From Vespa crabro (lineage: Eukaryota; Arthropoda; Insecta; Hymenoptera; Vespidae), in contig NC_060955.1 of the NCBI RefSeq assembly GCF_910589235.1, forward strand, positions 10,746,837-10,810,836: 64,000 bases of DNA, given 5' to 3'. Under the pieces are notes generated by a model. The model was not told the origin of the DNA, ran no database searches, and saw nothing but the letters and a program-made list of their open reading frames with translations. Shown piece after piece: positions 1 through 10,921 of the stretch. Numbering within the stretch: position 1 is the stretch's first letter; each line of letters starts with the position of its first letter. Made by a program: the position numbers and the translations under genes.

Positions 1-221
1 CAAACTGTGGCGCAAGTATTACAAAAGATTTCACGAAATTAACTTCGCGTTTAGCGAAATTCGCGTATGCCGATTACGTTTTTCGATAAAAATCATATGA
101 AAACGCCTATTTAAACATAGTAAAAACGTTACATTCTTGTTATATTCTTTATTCTGCATCGATAGAATATAAAATCAATGAAATTGAACGAGATATCTAC
201 TTTTCGTTTTTCGACGATACG

Positions 222-249
222 CGTATATGAGCAAAAAATCTCATATACG
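222..249. other. 10-bp stem inverted repeat of A2-type units (example)
   Basis: The left arm CGTATATGAG (222-231) and right arm CTCATATACG (240-249) are perfect reverse complements around an 8-base loop. The same arms occur in every unit I checked that reads CTCATATACGAACG. Recurrent loop variants (CAAAAAAT here, CGAAAAAT usually, CGAAGAAT near 25,421, 26,779, 52,347 and 54,046) leave the arms intact. Units near 36,005, 39,758 and 43,165 read CTCATATACAAACG, which loses only the terminal pair. Whether it extrudes as a hairpin is unknown. Confidence 0.8.
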
Positions 250-555
250 AACGAAACAATGTTAAAACTTCGATTCCAATTTAAAATAGATGTTTGATCT
301 TATGAAATGCAATGTTCTGCATCGATTGGTAACATTTTTCAAACTGTGGCGCAACTATTACTAAAGATTTCACGAAATTAACTTCGCGTATAGCGAAATT
401 CGCGTATGTCGGTTAAGTTTTTCGATAAAAATCATATGAAAACGCCTATTTAAACATAGCAAACACGTTATATTCTTGTTATATTCTTTATTCTGCATCG
501 ATAAAATATAAAATCAATGAAATTGAACGAGATTTCAACTTTTCGTTTTTCGACG

Positions 556-565
556 ATACGCGTAT
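556..565. other. 10-bp palindrome ATACGCGTAT (example)
   Basis: This is a perfect palindrome carried by most units, just upstream of the A/B diagnostic site. Variants GATTCGCG (many A2 units), GATAAGCG, GATAGGCG and GATACGAG break it in defined unit families. Confidence 0.85.
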
Positions 566-576
566 ATGAGCGAAAA

Positions 577-590
577 ATCGTATATACGAT
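577..590. other. 14-bp perfect palindrome of B-type units (example)
   Basis: ATCGTATATACGAT is its own reverse complement. It is present in most B units. A1 units keep a 12-bp version (TCGTATATACGA). B1 units with TATGCGATG have one mismatched pair. The 44-47 kb family with TATAAGATGCG has lost symmetry. Confidence 0.85.
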
Positions 591-1358
591 GCGAAACAAT
601 GTTAAAACTTTGATTCCAATATAAAATAGATGTTTGATCTTATGAAATGCAATGTTCTGCATCGATTGGTATCATTTTCAAACTGTGGCTCAAGTATTAC
701 TAAAGATTTCACAAATTTAACTTCGCATATAGCGAAATTCGCGTATGTCGATTAGGTTTTTCGATAAAAATCATATGAAAACGACTATTTATACATAGCA
801 AAAACGTTATTTTCTTGTTATATTCTTTATTCTGCATCGATAGAATATAAAATCAATGAAATTGAACGAGATTTCAACTTTTCGTATTTCGACGATACGC
901 GTATATGAGCGAAAAATCGTATATACGATGCGAAACAATGTTAAAACTTTGATTCCAATATAAAATAGATGTTTGATCTTATGAAATGCAATGTTCTGCA
1001 TCGATTGGTATCATTTTTCAAACTGTGGCTCAAGTATTACTAAAGATTTCACGAAATTAACTTCGCGTATAGCGAAATTCGCGTTTGTCGATTAAGTTTT
1101 TCGATAAAAATCATATGAAAACGCCTATTTAAACATAGCAAACACTTTATATTCTTGTTTTATTCTTTATTCTGCATCGATAGAATATAAAATCAATGAA
1201 ATTGAACGAGATTTCAACTTTTCGTTTTTCGACGATACGCGTATATGAGAGAAAAATCGTATATACGATGCGAAACAATGTTAAAACTTTGATTCCAATA
1301 TAAAATAGATGTTTGATCTTATGAAATGCAATGTTCTGGATCGATTGGTAACATTTTT

Positions 1359-1708
1359 CAAACTGTGGCGCAAGTATTACTAAAGATTTCACGAAATTAA
1401 CTTCGCGTATAGCGAAATTCGCGTATATCGATTAAGTTTTTCGATAAAAATCATATGAAAACGCCTATTTAAACATAGCAAACACGTTATATTCTTGTTA
1501 TATTCTTGTTATATTCTTTATTCTGCATCGATAGAATATAAAATCAATGAAATTGAACGAGATATCTACTTTTCGTTTTTCGACGATACGCGTATATGAG
1601 CGAAAAATCTCATATACGAACGAAACAATGTTAAAACTTCGATTCCAATATAAAATAGATGTTTGATCTGATGAAATGCAATGTTCTGCATCGATTGGTA
1701 ACATTTTT
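1359..1708. repeat. 350-bp unit class (example)
   Basis: This unit is an A2-like 339-bp unit with one extra 11-bp block TTATATTCTTG near 1,490-1,511. Sixteen units belong to the class, starting at 1359, 2728, 4099, 5468, 6158, 28924, 30296, 36437, 37805, 40532, 43598, 45307, 48034, 49063, 56872 and 63321. All carry the GATATCTAC tract, so the extra block appears to have arisen on one background and spread by amplification. It is usually followed by the CTACTTAAAC B unit in the left two thirds of the window. Confidence 0.88.
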
Positions 1709-1847
1709 CAAACTGTGGCGCAACTATTACTAAAGATTTCACGAAATTAACTTCGCGTATAGCGAAATTCGCGTATGTCGGTTAAGTTTTTCGATAAAAA
1801 TCATATGAAAACGCCTACTTAAACATAGCAAACACGTTATATTCTTG

Positions 1848-1880
1848 TTATATTCTTTATTCTGCATCGATAGAATATAA
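1848..1880. other. AT-rich 9-bp inverted repeat with 15-base loop (example)
   Basis: TTATATTCT (1848-1856) pairs with AGAATATAA (1872-1880). The arrangement is found in most units. The left arm is the last copy of an 11-bp block TTATATTCTTG, so the 350-bp units carry a further potential left arm. Confidence 0.8.
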
Positions 1881-3500
1881 AATCAATGAAATTGAACGAG
1901 ATTTCAACTTTTCGTTTTTCGACGATACGCGTATATGAGCGAAAAATCGTATATACGATGCGAAACAATGTTAAAACTTTGATTCCAATATAAAATAGAT
2001 GTTTGATCTTATGAAATGCAATGTTCTGCATCGATTGGTATCATTTTTCAAACTGTGGCTCAAGTATTACTAAAGATTTCACGAAATTAACCTCGCGTAT
2101 AGCGAAATTCGCGTATGCCGATTACGTTTTTCGATAAAAATCATATGAAAACGCCTATTTAAACATAGTAAAAACGTTATTTTCTTGTTATATTCTTTAT
2201 TCTTCATCGATAGAATATAAAATCAATGAAATTGAACGAGATATCAACTTTTCGTTTTTCGACGATACGCGTATATGTGCGAAAAATCGTATATACGAAC
2301 GAAACAATGTTAAAACTTCGATTCCAATATAAAATAGATGTTTGATCTTATGAAATGCAATGTTCTGCATCGATTGGTAACATTTTTCAAACTGTGGCGC
2401 AACTATTACTAAAGATTTCACGTAATTAACTTCGCGTATAGCGAAATACGCGTATGTCGATTAAGTTTTTCGATAAAAATCATATGAAAACGCCTATTTA
2501 AACATAGCAAACACGTTATATTCTTGTTATATTCTTTATACTGCATCGATAGAATATAAAATCAATGAAATTGAACGAGATTTCAACTTTTCGTTTTTCG
2601 ACGATACGCGTATATGAGCGAAAAATCGTATATGCGATGCGAAACAATGTTAAAACTTAGATTCCAATATAAAATAGATGTTTGATCTTATGAAATGCAA
2701 TGTTCTGGATCGATTGGTAACATTTTACAAACTGTGGCGCAAGTATTACTAAAGATTTCACGAAATTAACTTCGCGTATAGCGAAATTCGCGTATATCGA
2801 TTAAGTTTTTCGATAAAAATCATATGAAAACGCCTATTTAAACATAGCAAACACGTTATATTCTTGTTATATTCTTGTTATATTCTTTATTCTGCATCGA
2901 TAGAATATAAAATCAATGAAATTGAACGAGATATCTACTTTTCGTTTTTCGACGATACGCGTATATGAGCGAAAAATCGTATATACGAACGAAACAATGT
3001 TAAAACTTCGATTCCAATATAAAATAGATGTTTGATCTTATGAAATGCAATGTTCTGCATTGATTGGTAACATTTTTCAAACTGTGGCGCAACTATTACT
3101 AAAGATTTCACGAAATTAACTTCGCGTATAGCGAAATACGCGTATGTCGATTAAGTTTTTCGATAAAAATCATATGAAAACGCCTATTTAAACATAGCAA
3201 ACACGTTATATTCTTGTTATATTCTTTATTCTGCATCGATAGAATATAAAATCAATGAAATTGAACGAGATTTCAACTTTTCGTTTTTCGACGATACGCG
3301 TATATGAGCGAAAAATCGTATATGCGATGCGAAACAATGTTAAAACTTAGATTCCAATATAAAATAGATGTTTGATCTTATGAAATGCAATGTTCTGGAT
3401 CGATTGGTAACAATTTTCAAACTGTGGCGCAAGTATTACTAAAGATTTCACGAAATTAACTTCGCGTATAGCGAAATTCGCGTATATCGATTACGTTTTT

Positions 3501-6240
3501 TCGATAAAAATCATATGAAAACGACTATTTATACATAGCAAAAACGTTATTTTCTTGTTATATTCTTTATTCTGCATCGATAGAATATAAAATCAATGAA
3601 ATTGAACGAGATTTCAACTTTTCGTATTTCGACGATACGCGTATATGAGCGAAAAATCGTATATACGATGCGAAACAATGTTAAAACTTTGATTCCAATA
3701 TAAAATAGATGTTTGATCTTATGAAATGCAATGTTCTGCATCGAATGGTATCATTTTTCAAACTGTGGCTCAAGTATTACTAAAGATTTCACGAAATTAA
3801 CTTCGCGTATAGCGAAATTCGCGTATGTCGATTAAGTTTTTCGATAAAAATCATATGAAAACGCCTATTTAAACATAGCAAACACTTTATATTCTTGTTA
3901 TATTCTTTATTCTGCATCGATAGAATATAAAATCAATGAAATTGAACGAGATTTCAACTTTTCGTTTTTCGACGATACGCGTATATGAGAGAAAAATCGT
4001 ATATACGATGCGAAACAATGTTAAAACTTTGATTCCAATATAAAATAGATGTTTGATCTTATGAAATGCAATGTTCTGGATCGATTGGTAACATTTTTCA
4101 AACTGTGGCGCAAGTATTACTAAAGATTTCACGAAATTAACTTCGCGTATAGCGAAATTCGCGTATATCGATTAAGTTTTTCGATAAAAATCATATGAAA
4201 ACGCCTATTTAAACATAGCAAACACGTTATATTCTTGTTATATTCTTGTTATATTCTTTATTCTGCATCGATAGAATATAAAATCAATGAAATTGAACGA
4301 GATATCTACTTTTCGTTTTTCGACGATACGCGTATATGAGCGAAAAATCTCATATACGAACGAAACAATGTTAAAACTTCGATTCCAATATAAAATAGAT
4401 GTTTGATCTGATGAAATGCAATGTTCTGCATCGATTGGTAACATTTTTCAAACTGTGGCGCAACTATTACTAAAGATTTCACGAAATTAACTTCGCGTAT
4501 AGCGAAATTCGCGTATGTCGGTTAAGTTTTTCGATAAAAATCATATGAAAACGCCTACTTAAACATAGCAAACACGTTATATTCTTGTTATATTCTTTAT
4601 TCTGCATCGATAGAATATAAAATCAATGAAATTGAACGAGATTTCAACTTTTCGTTTTTCGACGATACGCGTATATGAGCGAAAAATCGTATATACGATG
4701 CGAAACAATGTTAAAACTTTGATTCCAATATAAAATAGATGTTTGATCTTATGAAATGCAATGTTCTGCATCGATTGGTATCATTTTTCAAACTGTGGCT
4801 CAAGTATTACTAAAGATTTCACGAAATTAACCTCGCGTATAGCGAAATTCGCGTATGCCGATTACGTTTTTCGATAAAAATCATATGAAAACGCCTATTT
4901 AAACATAGTAAAAACGTTATTTTCTTGTTATATTCTTTATTCTTCATCGATAGAATATAAAATCAATGAAATTGAACGAGATATCAACTTTTCGTTTTTC
5001 GACGATACGCGTATATGTGCGAAAAATCGTATATACGAACGAAACAATGTTAAAACTTCGATTCCAATATAAAATAGATGTTTGATCTTATGAAATGCAA
5101 TGTTCTGCATCGATTGGTAACATTTTTCAAACTGTGGCGCAACTATTACTAAAGATTTCACGAAATTAACTTCGCGTATAGCGAAATACGCGTATGTCGA
5201 TTAAGTTTTTCGATAAAAATCATATGAAAACGCCTATTTAAACATAGCAAACACGTTATATTCTTGTTATATTCTTTATACTGCATCGATAGAATATAAA
5301 ATCAATGAAATTGAACGAGATTTCAACTTTTCGTTTTTCGACGATACGCGTATATGAGCGAAAAATCGTATATGCGATGCGAAACAATGTTAAAACTTAG
5401 ATTCCAATATAAAATAGATGTTTGATCTTATGAAATGCAATGTTCTGGATCGATTGGTAACATTTTACAAACTGTGGCGCAAGTATTACTAAAGATTTCA
5501 CGAAATTAACTTCGCGTATAGCGAAATTCGCGTATATCGATTAAGTTTTTCGATAAAAATCATATGAAAACGCCTATTTAAACATAGCAAACACGTTATA
5601 TTCTTGTTATATTCTTGTTATATTCTTTATTCTGCATCGATAGAATATAAAATCAATGAAATTGAACGAGATATCTACTTTTCGTTTTTCGACGATACGC
5701 GTATATGAGCGAAAAATCGTATATACGAACGAAACAATGTTAAAACTTCGATTCCAATATAAAATAGATGTTTGATCTTATGAAATGCAATGTTCTGCAT
5801 TGATTGGTAACATTTTTCAAACTGTGGCGCAACTATTACTAAAGATTTCACGAAATTAACTTCGCGTATAGCGAAATACGCGTATGTCGATTAAGTTTTT
5901 CGATAAAAATCATATGAAAACGCCTATTTAAACATAGCAAACACGTTATATTCTTGTTATATTCTTTATTCTGCATCGATAGAATATAAAATCAATGAAA
6001 TTGAACGAGATTTCAACTTTTCGTTTTTCGACGATACGCGTATATGAGCGAAAAATCGTATATGCGATGCGAAACAATGTTAAAACTTAGATTCCAATAT
6101 AAAATAGATGTTTGATCTTATGAAATGCAATGTTCTGGATCGATTGGTAACAATTTTCAAACTGTGGCGCAAGTATTACTAAAGATTTCACGAAATTAAC
6201 TTCGCGTATAGCGAAATTCGCGTATATCGATTAAGTTTTT
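3501..6240. repeat. 8-mer higher-order repeat, copy 2 (2,740 bp)
   Basis: This repeats 761-3500 unit for unit, including the two 350-bp units (4099, 5468) and the CATTTTACAAAC variant at 5461 (also at 2721). The copy ends where the unit starting at 6158 continues as a 350-bp type (TTAAGTTTTTCG) instead of switching to the D-like sequence found at the same point of the previous joint. Confidence 0.85.
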
Positions 6241-7186
6241 CGATAAAAATCATATGAAAACGCCTATTTAAACATAGCAAACACGTTATATTCTTGTGAT
6301 ATTCTTGTTATATTCTTTATTCTGCATCGATAGAATATAAAATCAATGAAATTGAACGAGATATCTACTTTTCGTTTTTCGACGATACGCGTATATGAGC
6401 GAAAAATCTCATATACGAACGAAACAATGTTAAAACTTCGATTCCAAAATAAAATAGATGTCTGATCTTATGAAATGCAATGTTCTGCATCGATTGGTAA
6501 CATTTTTCAAACTGTGGCGCAACTATTACTAAAGATTTCACGAAATTAACTTCGCGTATAGCGAAATTCGCGTATGTCGGTTAAGTTTTTCGATAAAAAT
6601 CATATGAAAACGCCTACTTAAACATAGCAAACACGTTATATTCTTGTTATATTCTTTATTCTGCATCGATAGAATATAAAATCAATGAAATTGAACGAGA
6701 TTTCAACTTTTCGTTTTTCGACGATACGCGTATATGAGCGAAAAATCGAATATACGATGCGAAACAATGTTAAAACTTTGATTCCAATATAAAATAGATG
6801 TTTGATCTTATGAAATGCAAGGTTCTGCATCGATTGGTATCATTTTTCAAACTGTGGCTCAAGTATTACTAAAGATTTCACGAAATTAACTTCGCGTATA
6901 GCGAAATTCGCGTATGCCGATTACGTTTTTCGATAAAAATCGTATGAAAACGCCTATTTAAACATAGTAAAAACGTTATTTTCTTGTTATATTCTTTATT
7001 CTTCATCGATAGAATATAAAATCAATGAAATTGAACGAGATATCAACTTTTCGTTTTTCGACGATACGCGTATATGAGCGAAAAATCGTATATACGAACG
7101 AAACAATGTTAAAACTTCGATTCCAATATAAAATAGATGTTTGATCTTATGAAATGCAATGTTCTGCATCGATAGGTAACATTTTT
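6241..7186. repeat. Shortened third copy of the 8-mer
   Basis: Units 6158 (350 bp), 6508, 6848 and 7187 correspond in type and order to 4099, 4449, 4789 and 5128, all at an offset of 2,059 bp. That is 681 bp (two units, 341+340) less than the 2,740-bp period, so this copy lacks the two units equivalent to 3418 and 3759. It has private changes, such as TTGTGATATTC near 6297, AATCGAATATACG near 6746 and CAAGGTTCTG near 6819. The unit at 7187 also begins the next block. Confidence 0.7.
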
Positions 7187-10100
7187 CAAACTGTGGCGCA
7201 ACTATTACTAAAGATTTCACGAAATTAACTTCGCGTATAGCGAAATACGCGTATGTCGATTAAGTTTTTCGATAAAAATCATATGAAAACGCCTACTTAA
7301 ACATAGCAAACACGTTATATTCTTGTTATATTCTTTATTCTGCATCGATAGAATATAAAATCAATGAAATTGAACGAGATTTCAACTTTTCGTTTTTCGA
7401 CGATAGGCGTATATGAGCGAAAAATCGTATATGCGATGCGAAACAATGTTAAAACTTAGATTCCAATATAAAATAGATGTTTGATCTTATGAAATGCAAT
7501 GTTCTGCTTCGATTGTTAACATTTCTCAAACTGTGGCTCAAGTATTACTAAAGATTTCACAAATTTAACTTCGCATATAGCGAAATTCGCGTATGTCGAT
7601 TACGTTTTTCGATAAAAATCATATGAAAACGACTATTTATACATAGCAAAAACGTTATTTTCTTGTTATATTCTTTATTCTTCATCGATAGAATATAAAA
7701 TCAATGAAATTGAACGAGATATCAACTTTTCGTTTTTCGACGATACGCGTATATGCGCGAAAAATCGTATATACGATGCGAAACAATGTTAAAACTTTGA
7801 TTCCAATATAAAATAGATGTTTGATCTTATGAAATGCAATGTTCTGCATCGATTGGTATCATTTTTCAAACTGTGGCTCAAGTATTACTAAAGATTTCAC
7901 GAAATTAACTTCGCGTATAGCGAAATTCGCGTATGTCGATTAAGTTTTTCGATAAAAATCATATGAAAACGCCTATTTAAACATAGCAAACACGTTATAT
8001 TCTTGTTTTATTCTTTATTCTGCATAGATAGAATATAAAATCAATGAAATTGAACGAGATTTCAACTTTTCGTTTTTCGACGATACGCATATATGAGCGA
8101 AAAATCGTATATACGATGCGAAACAATGTTAAAACTTCGATTCCAATATAAAATAGATGTTTGATCTTATGAAATGGAATGTTCTGCATCGATTGGTAAC
8201 ATTTCTCAAACTGTGGCTAAAGTATTACTAAAGATTTCGCGAAATTAACTTCGCGTATAGCGAAATTCGCGTATGTCGATTAAGTTTTTCGATAAAAATC
8301 ATATGAAAACGCCTATTTAAACATAGCAAACACGTTATATTCTTGTTATATTCTTTATTCTGCATCGATAGAATATAAAATCAATGAAATTGAACGAGAT
8401 TTCAACTTTTCGTTTTTCGACGATACGCGTATATGAGCGAAAAATCGTATATGCGATGCGAAACAATGTTAAAACTTAGATTCCAATAAAAAATAGATGT
8501 TTGATCTTATGAAATGCAATGTTCTGCATCGATTGGTAACATTTCTCAAACTGTGGCTCAAGTATTACAAAAGATTTCACGAAATTAACTTCGCGTATAG
8601 CGAAATTCGCGTATGCCGATTACGTTTTTCGATAAAAATCATATGAAAACGCCTATTTAAACATAGTAAAAACGTTATATTCTTGTTATATTCTTATTCT
8701 GCATCGATAGAATATAAAATCAATGAAATTGAACGAGATATCTACTTTTCGTTTTTCGACGATTCGCGTATATGAGCGAAAAATCTCATATACGAACGAA
8801 ACAATGTTAAAACTTCGATTCCAATATAAAATAGATGTTTGATCTTATGAAATGCAATGTTCTGCATCGATTGGTAACATTTTTCAAACTGTGGCGCAAC
8901 TATTACTAAAGATTTCACGAAATTAACTTCGCGTATAGCGAAATTCGCGTATGTCGGTTAAGTTTTTCGATAAAAATCATATGAAAACGCCTACTTAAAC
9001 ATAGCAAACACGTTATATTCTTGTTATATTCTTTAATCTGCATCGATAGAATATAAAATCAATGAAATTGAACGAGATTTCAACTTTTCGTTTTTCGACG
9101 ATACGCGTATATGAGCGAAAAATCGTATATACGATGCGAAACAATGTTAAAACTTAGATTCCAATATAAAATAGATGTTTGATCTTATGAAATGCAATGT
9201 TCTGCATCGATTGGTAACATTTCTCAAACTGTGGCTCAAGTATTACTAAAGATTTCACAAATTTAACTTCGCATATAGCGAAATTCGCGTATGTCGATTA
9301 CGTTTTTCGATAAAAATCATATGAAAACGACTATTTATACATAGCAAAAACGTTATTTTCTTGTTATATTCTTTATTCTTCATCGATAGAATATAAAATC
9401 AATGAAATTGAACGAGATATCAACTTTTCGTTTTTCGACGATACGCGTATATGAGCGAAAAATCGTATATACGAACGAAACAATGTTAAAACTTCGATTC
9501 CAATATAAAATAGATGTTTGATCTTATGAAATGCAATGTTCTGCATCGATTGGTAACATTTTTCAAACTGTGGCGCAACTATTACTAAAGATTTCACGAA
9601 ATTAACTTCGCGTATAGCGAAATTCGCGTATGTCGATTAAGTTTTTCGATAAAAATCATATGAAAACGCCTATTTAAACATAGCAAACACGTTATATTCT
9701 TGTTATATTCTTTATTCTGCATCGATAGAATAAAAAATCAATGAAATTGAACGAGATTTCAACTTTTCGTTTTTCGACGATACGCGTATATGAGCGAAAA
9801 ATCGTATATGCGATGCGAAACAATGTTAAAACTTAGATTCCAATATAAAATAGATGTTTGATCTTATGAAATGCAATGTTCTGCATCGATTGGTAACATT
9901 TCTCAAACTGTGGCTCAAGTATTACAAAAGATTTCACGAAATTAACTTCGCGTATAGCGAAATTCGCGTATGCCGATTACGTTTTTCGATAAAAATCATA
10001 TGAAAACGCCTATTTAAACATAGTAAAAACGTTATATTCTTGTTATATTCTTTATTCTGCATCGATAGAATATAAAATCAATGAAATTGAACGAGATATC

Positions 10101-10921
10101 TACTTTTCGTTTTTCGACGATTCGCGTATATGAGCGAAAAATCTCATATACGAACGAAACAATGTTAAAACTTCGATTCCAATATAAAATAGATGTTTGA
10201 TCTTATGAAATGCAATGTTCTGCATCGATTGGTAACATTTTTCAAACTGTGGCGCAACTATTACTAAAGATTTCACGAAATTAACTTCGCGTATAGCGAA
10301 ATTCGCGTATGTCGGTTAAGTTTTTCGATAAAAATCATATGAAAACGCCTATTTAAACATAGCAAACACGTTATATTCTTGTTATATTCTTTATTCTGCA
10401 TCGATAGAATATAAAATCAATGAAATTGAACGAGATTTCAACTTTTCGTTTTTCGACGATACGCGTATATGAGCGAAAAATCGTATATACGATGCGAAAC
10501 AATGTTAAAACTTAGATTCCAATATAAAATAGATGTTTGATCTTATGAAATGCAATGTTCTGCATCGATTGGTAACATTTCTCAAACTGTGGCTCAAGTA
10601 TTACAAAAGATTTCACGAAATTAACTTCGCGTATAGCGAAATTCGCGTATGCCGATTACGTTTTTCGATAAAAATCATATGAAAACGCCTATTTAAACAT
10701 AGTAAAAACGTTATATTCTTGTTATATTCTTTATTCTGCATCGATAGAATATAAAATCAATGAAATTGAACGAGATATCTACTTTTCGTTTTTCGACGAT
10801 TCGCGTATATGAGCGAAAAATCTCATATACGAACGAAACAATGTCAAAACTTCGATTCCAATATAAAATAGATGTTTGATCTTATGAAATGCAATGTTCT
10901 GCATCGATTGGTAACATTTTT
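7187..10921. repeat. 11-mer higher-order repeat, copy 1 (3,735 bp)
   Basis: Eleven units (7187 to 10583) are followed by a second run with the same rare markers 3,735 bp away. Shared markers are GATAGGCG (7403 and 11138 area), CTGCTTCGATTGTTAAC (about 7506 and 11241), ATATGCGCGAAAA (about 7751 and 11486), CTGCATAGATAG and GATACGCATATATG (about 8021-8090 and 11756-11825), GAAATGGAATG and GGCTAAAGTATT (about 8171-8220 and 11906-11955). The unit at 8547 is 338 bp (TATTCTTATTCTG near 8690) but its partner at 12282 is 339 bp, so the offset rises to 3,736 after it. Confidence 0.85.

Larger units (their letters stand above)
1..760. repeat. Satellite units 1-2 and head of unit 3
   Basis: This holds an A2 unit (1-339), a B unit (340-678) and the head of a D unit (ACAAATTTAAC near 710, CTTCGCATATAGCG near 720). 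Unit 2 is a B unit of 339 bp because it lacks one T in the run near 675. Unit 2 also has GATAAAATATA where most units read GATAGAATATA, which breaks the AT-rich inverted repeat. No gene is seen. Confidence 0.85.
761..3500. repeat. 8-mer higher-order repeat, copy 1 (2,740 bp)
   Basis: Units starting at 1019, 1359, 1709, 2049, 2388, 2728, 3078 and 3418 (lengths 340, 350, 340, 339, 340, 350, 340, 341) match, in order, the units 2,740 bp downstream. I noted only a few differences: T/A near 1085/3825, a TTTTATT versus TTATATT variant near 1158/3898, CGATTGG versus CGAATGG near 1004/3744, and CGTAATT versus CGAAATT near 2422/5162. Inside the block the 690-bp pair of units starting at 2388 and 2728 is nearly repeated, because the unit at 3078 again carries CGAAATACGCG, TATGCGATG and CTGGATCG. 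The left limit is set by the joint described at 3,491-3,501. Confidence 0.85.

Noticed and set aside
1147..1392. Minus-strand open frames of 60-81 codons repeated in most units, with the same hydrophobic peptide theme
   Set aside because: They are copies of one stretch of the repeat and change length with single substitutions. They are closed by stops in each unit and have no recognisable domain. The unit period (339, 340, 350) does not keep a reading frame across units, and their recurrence is explained by array homogenisation.
8547..8884. 338-bp unit as a distinct class
   Set aside because: It is a single unit with a short loss near 8,690, and its 11-mer partner at 12,282 is normal. This is best read as a private indel or a consensus error.
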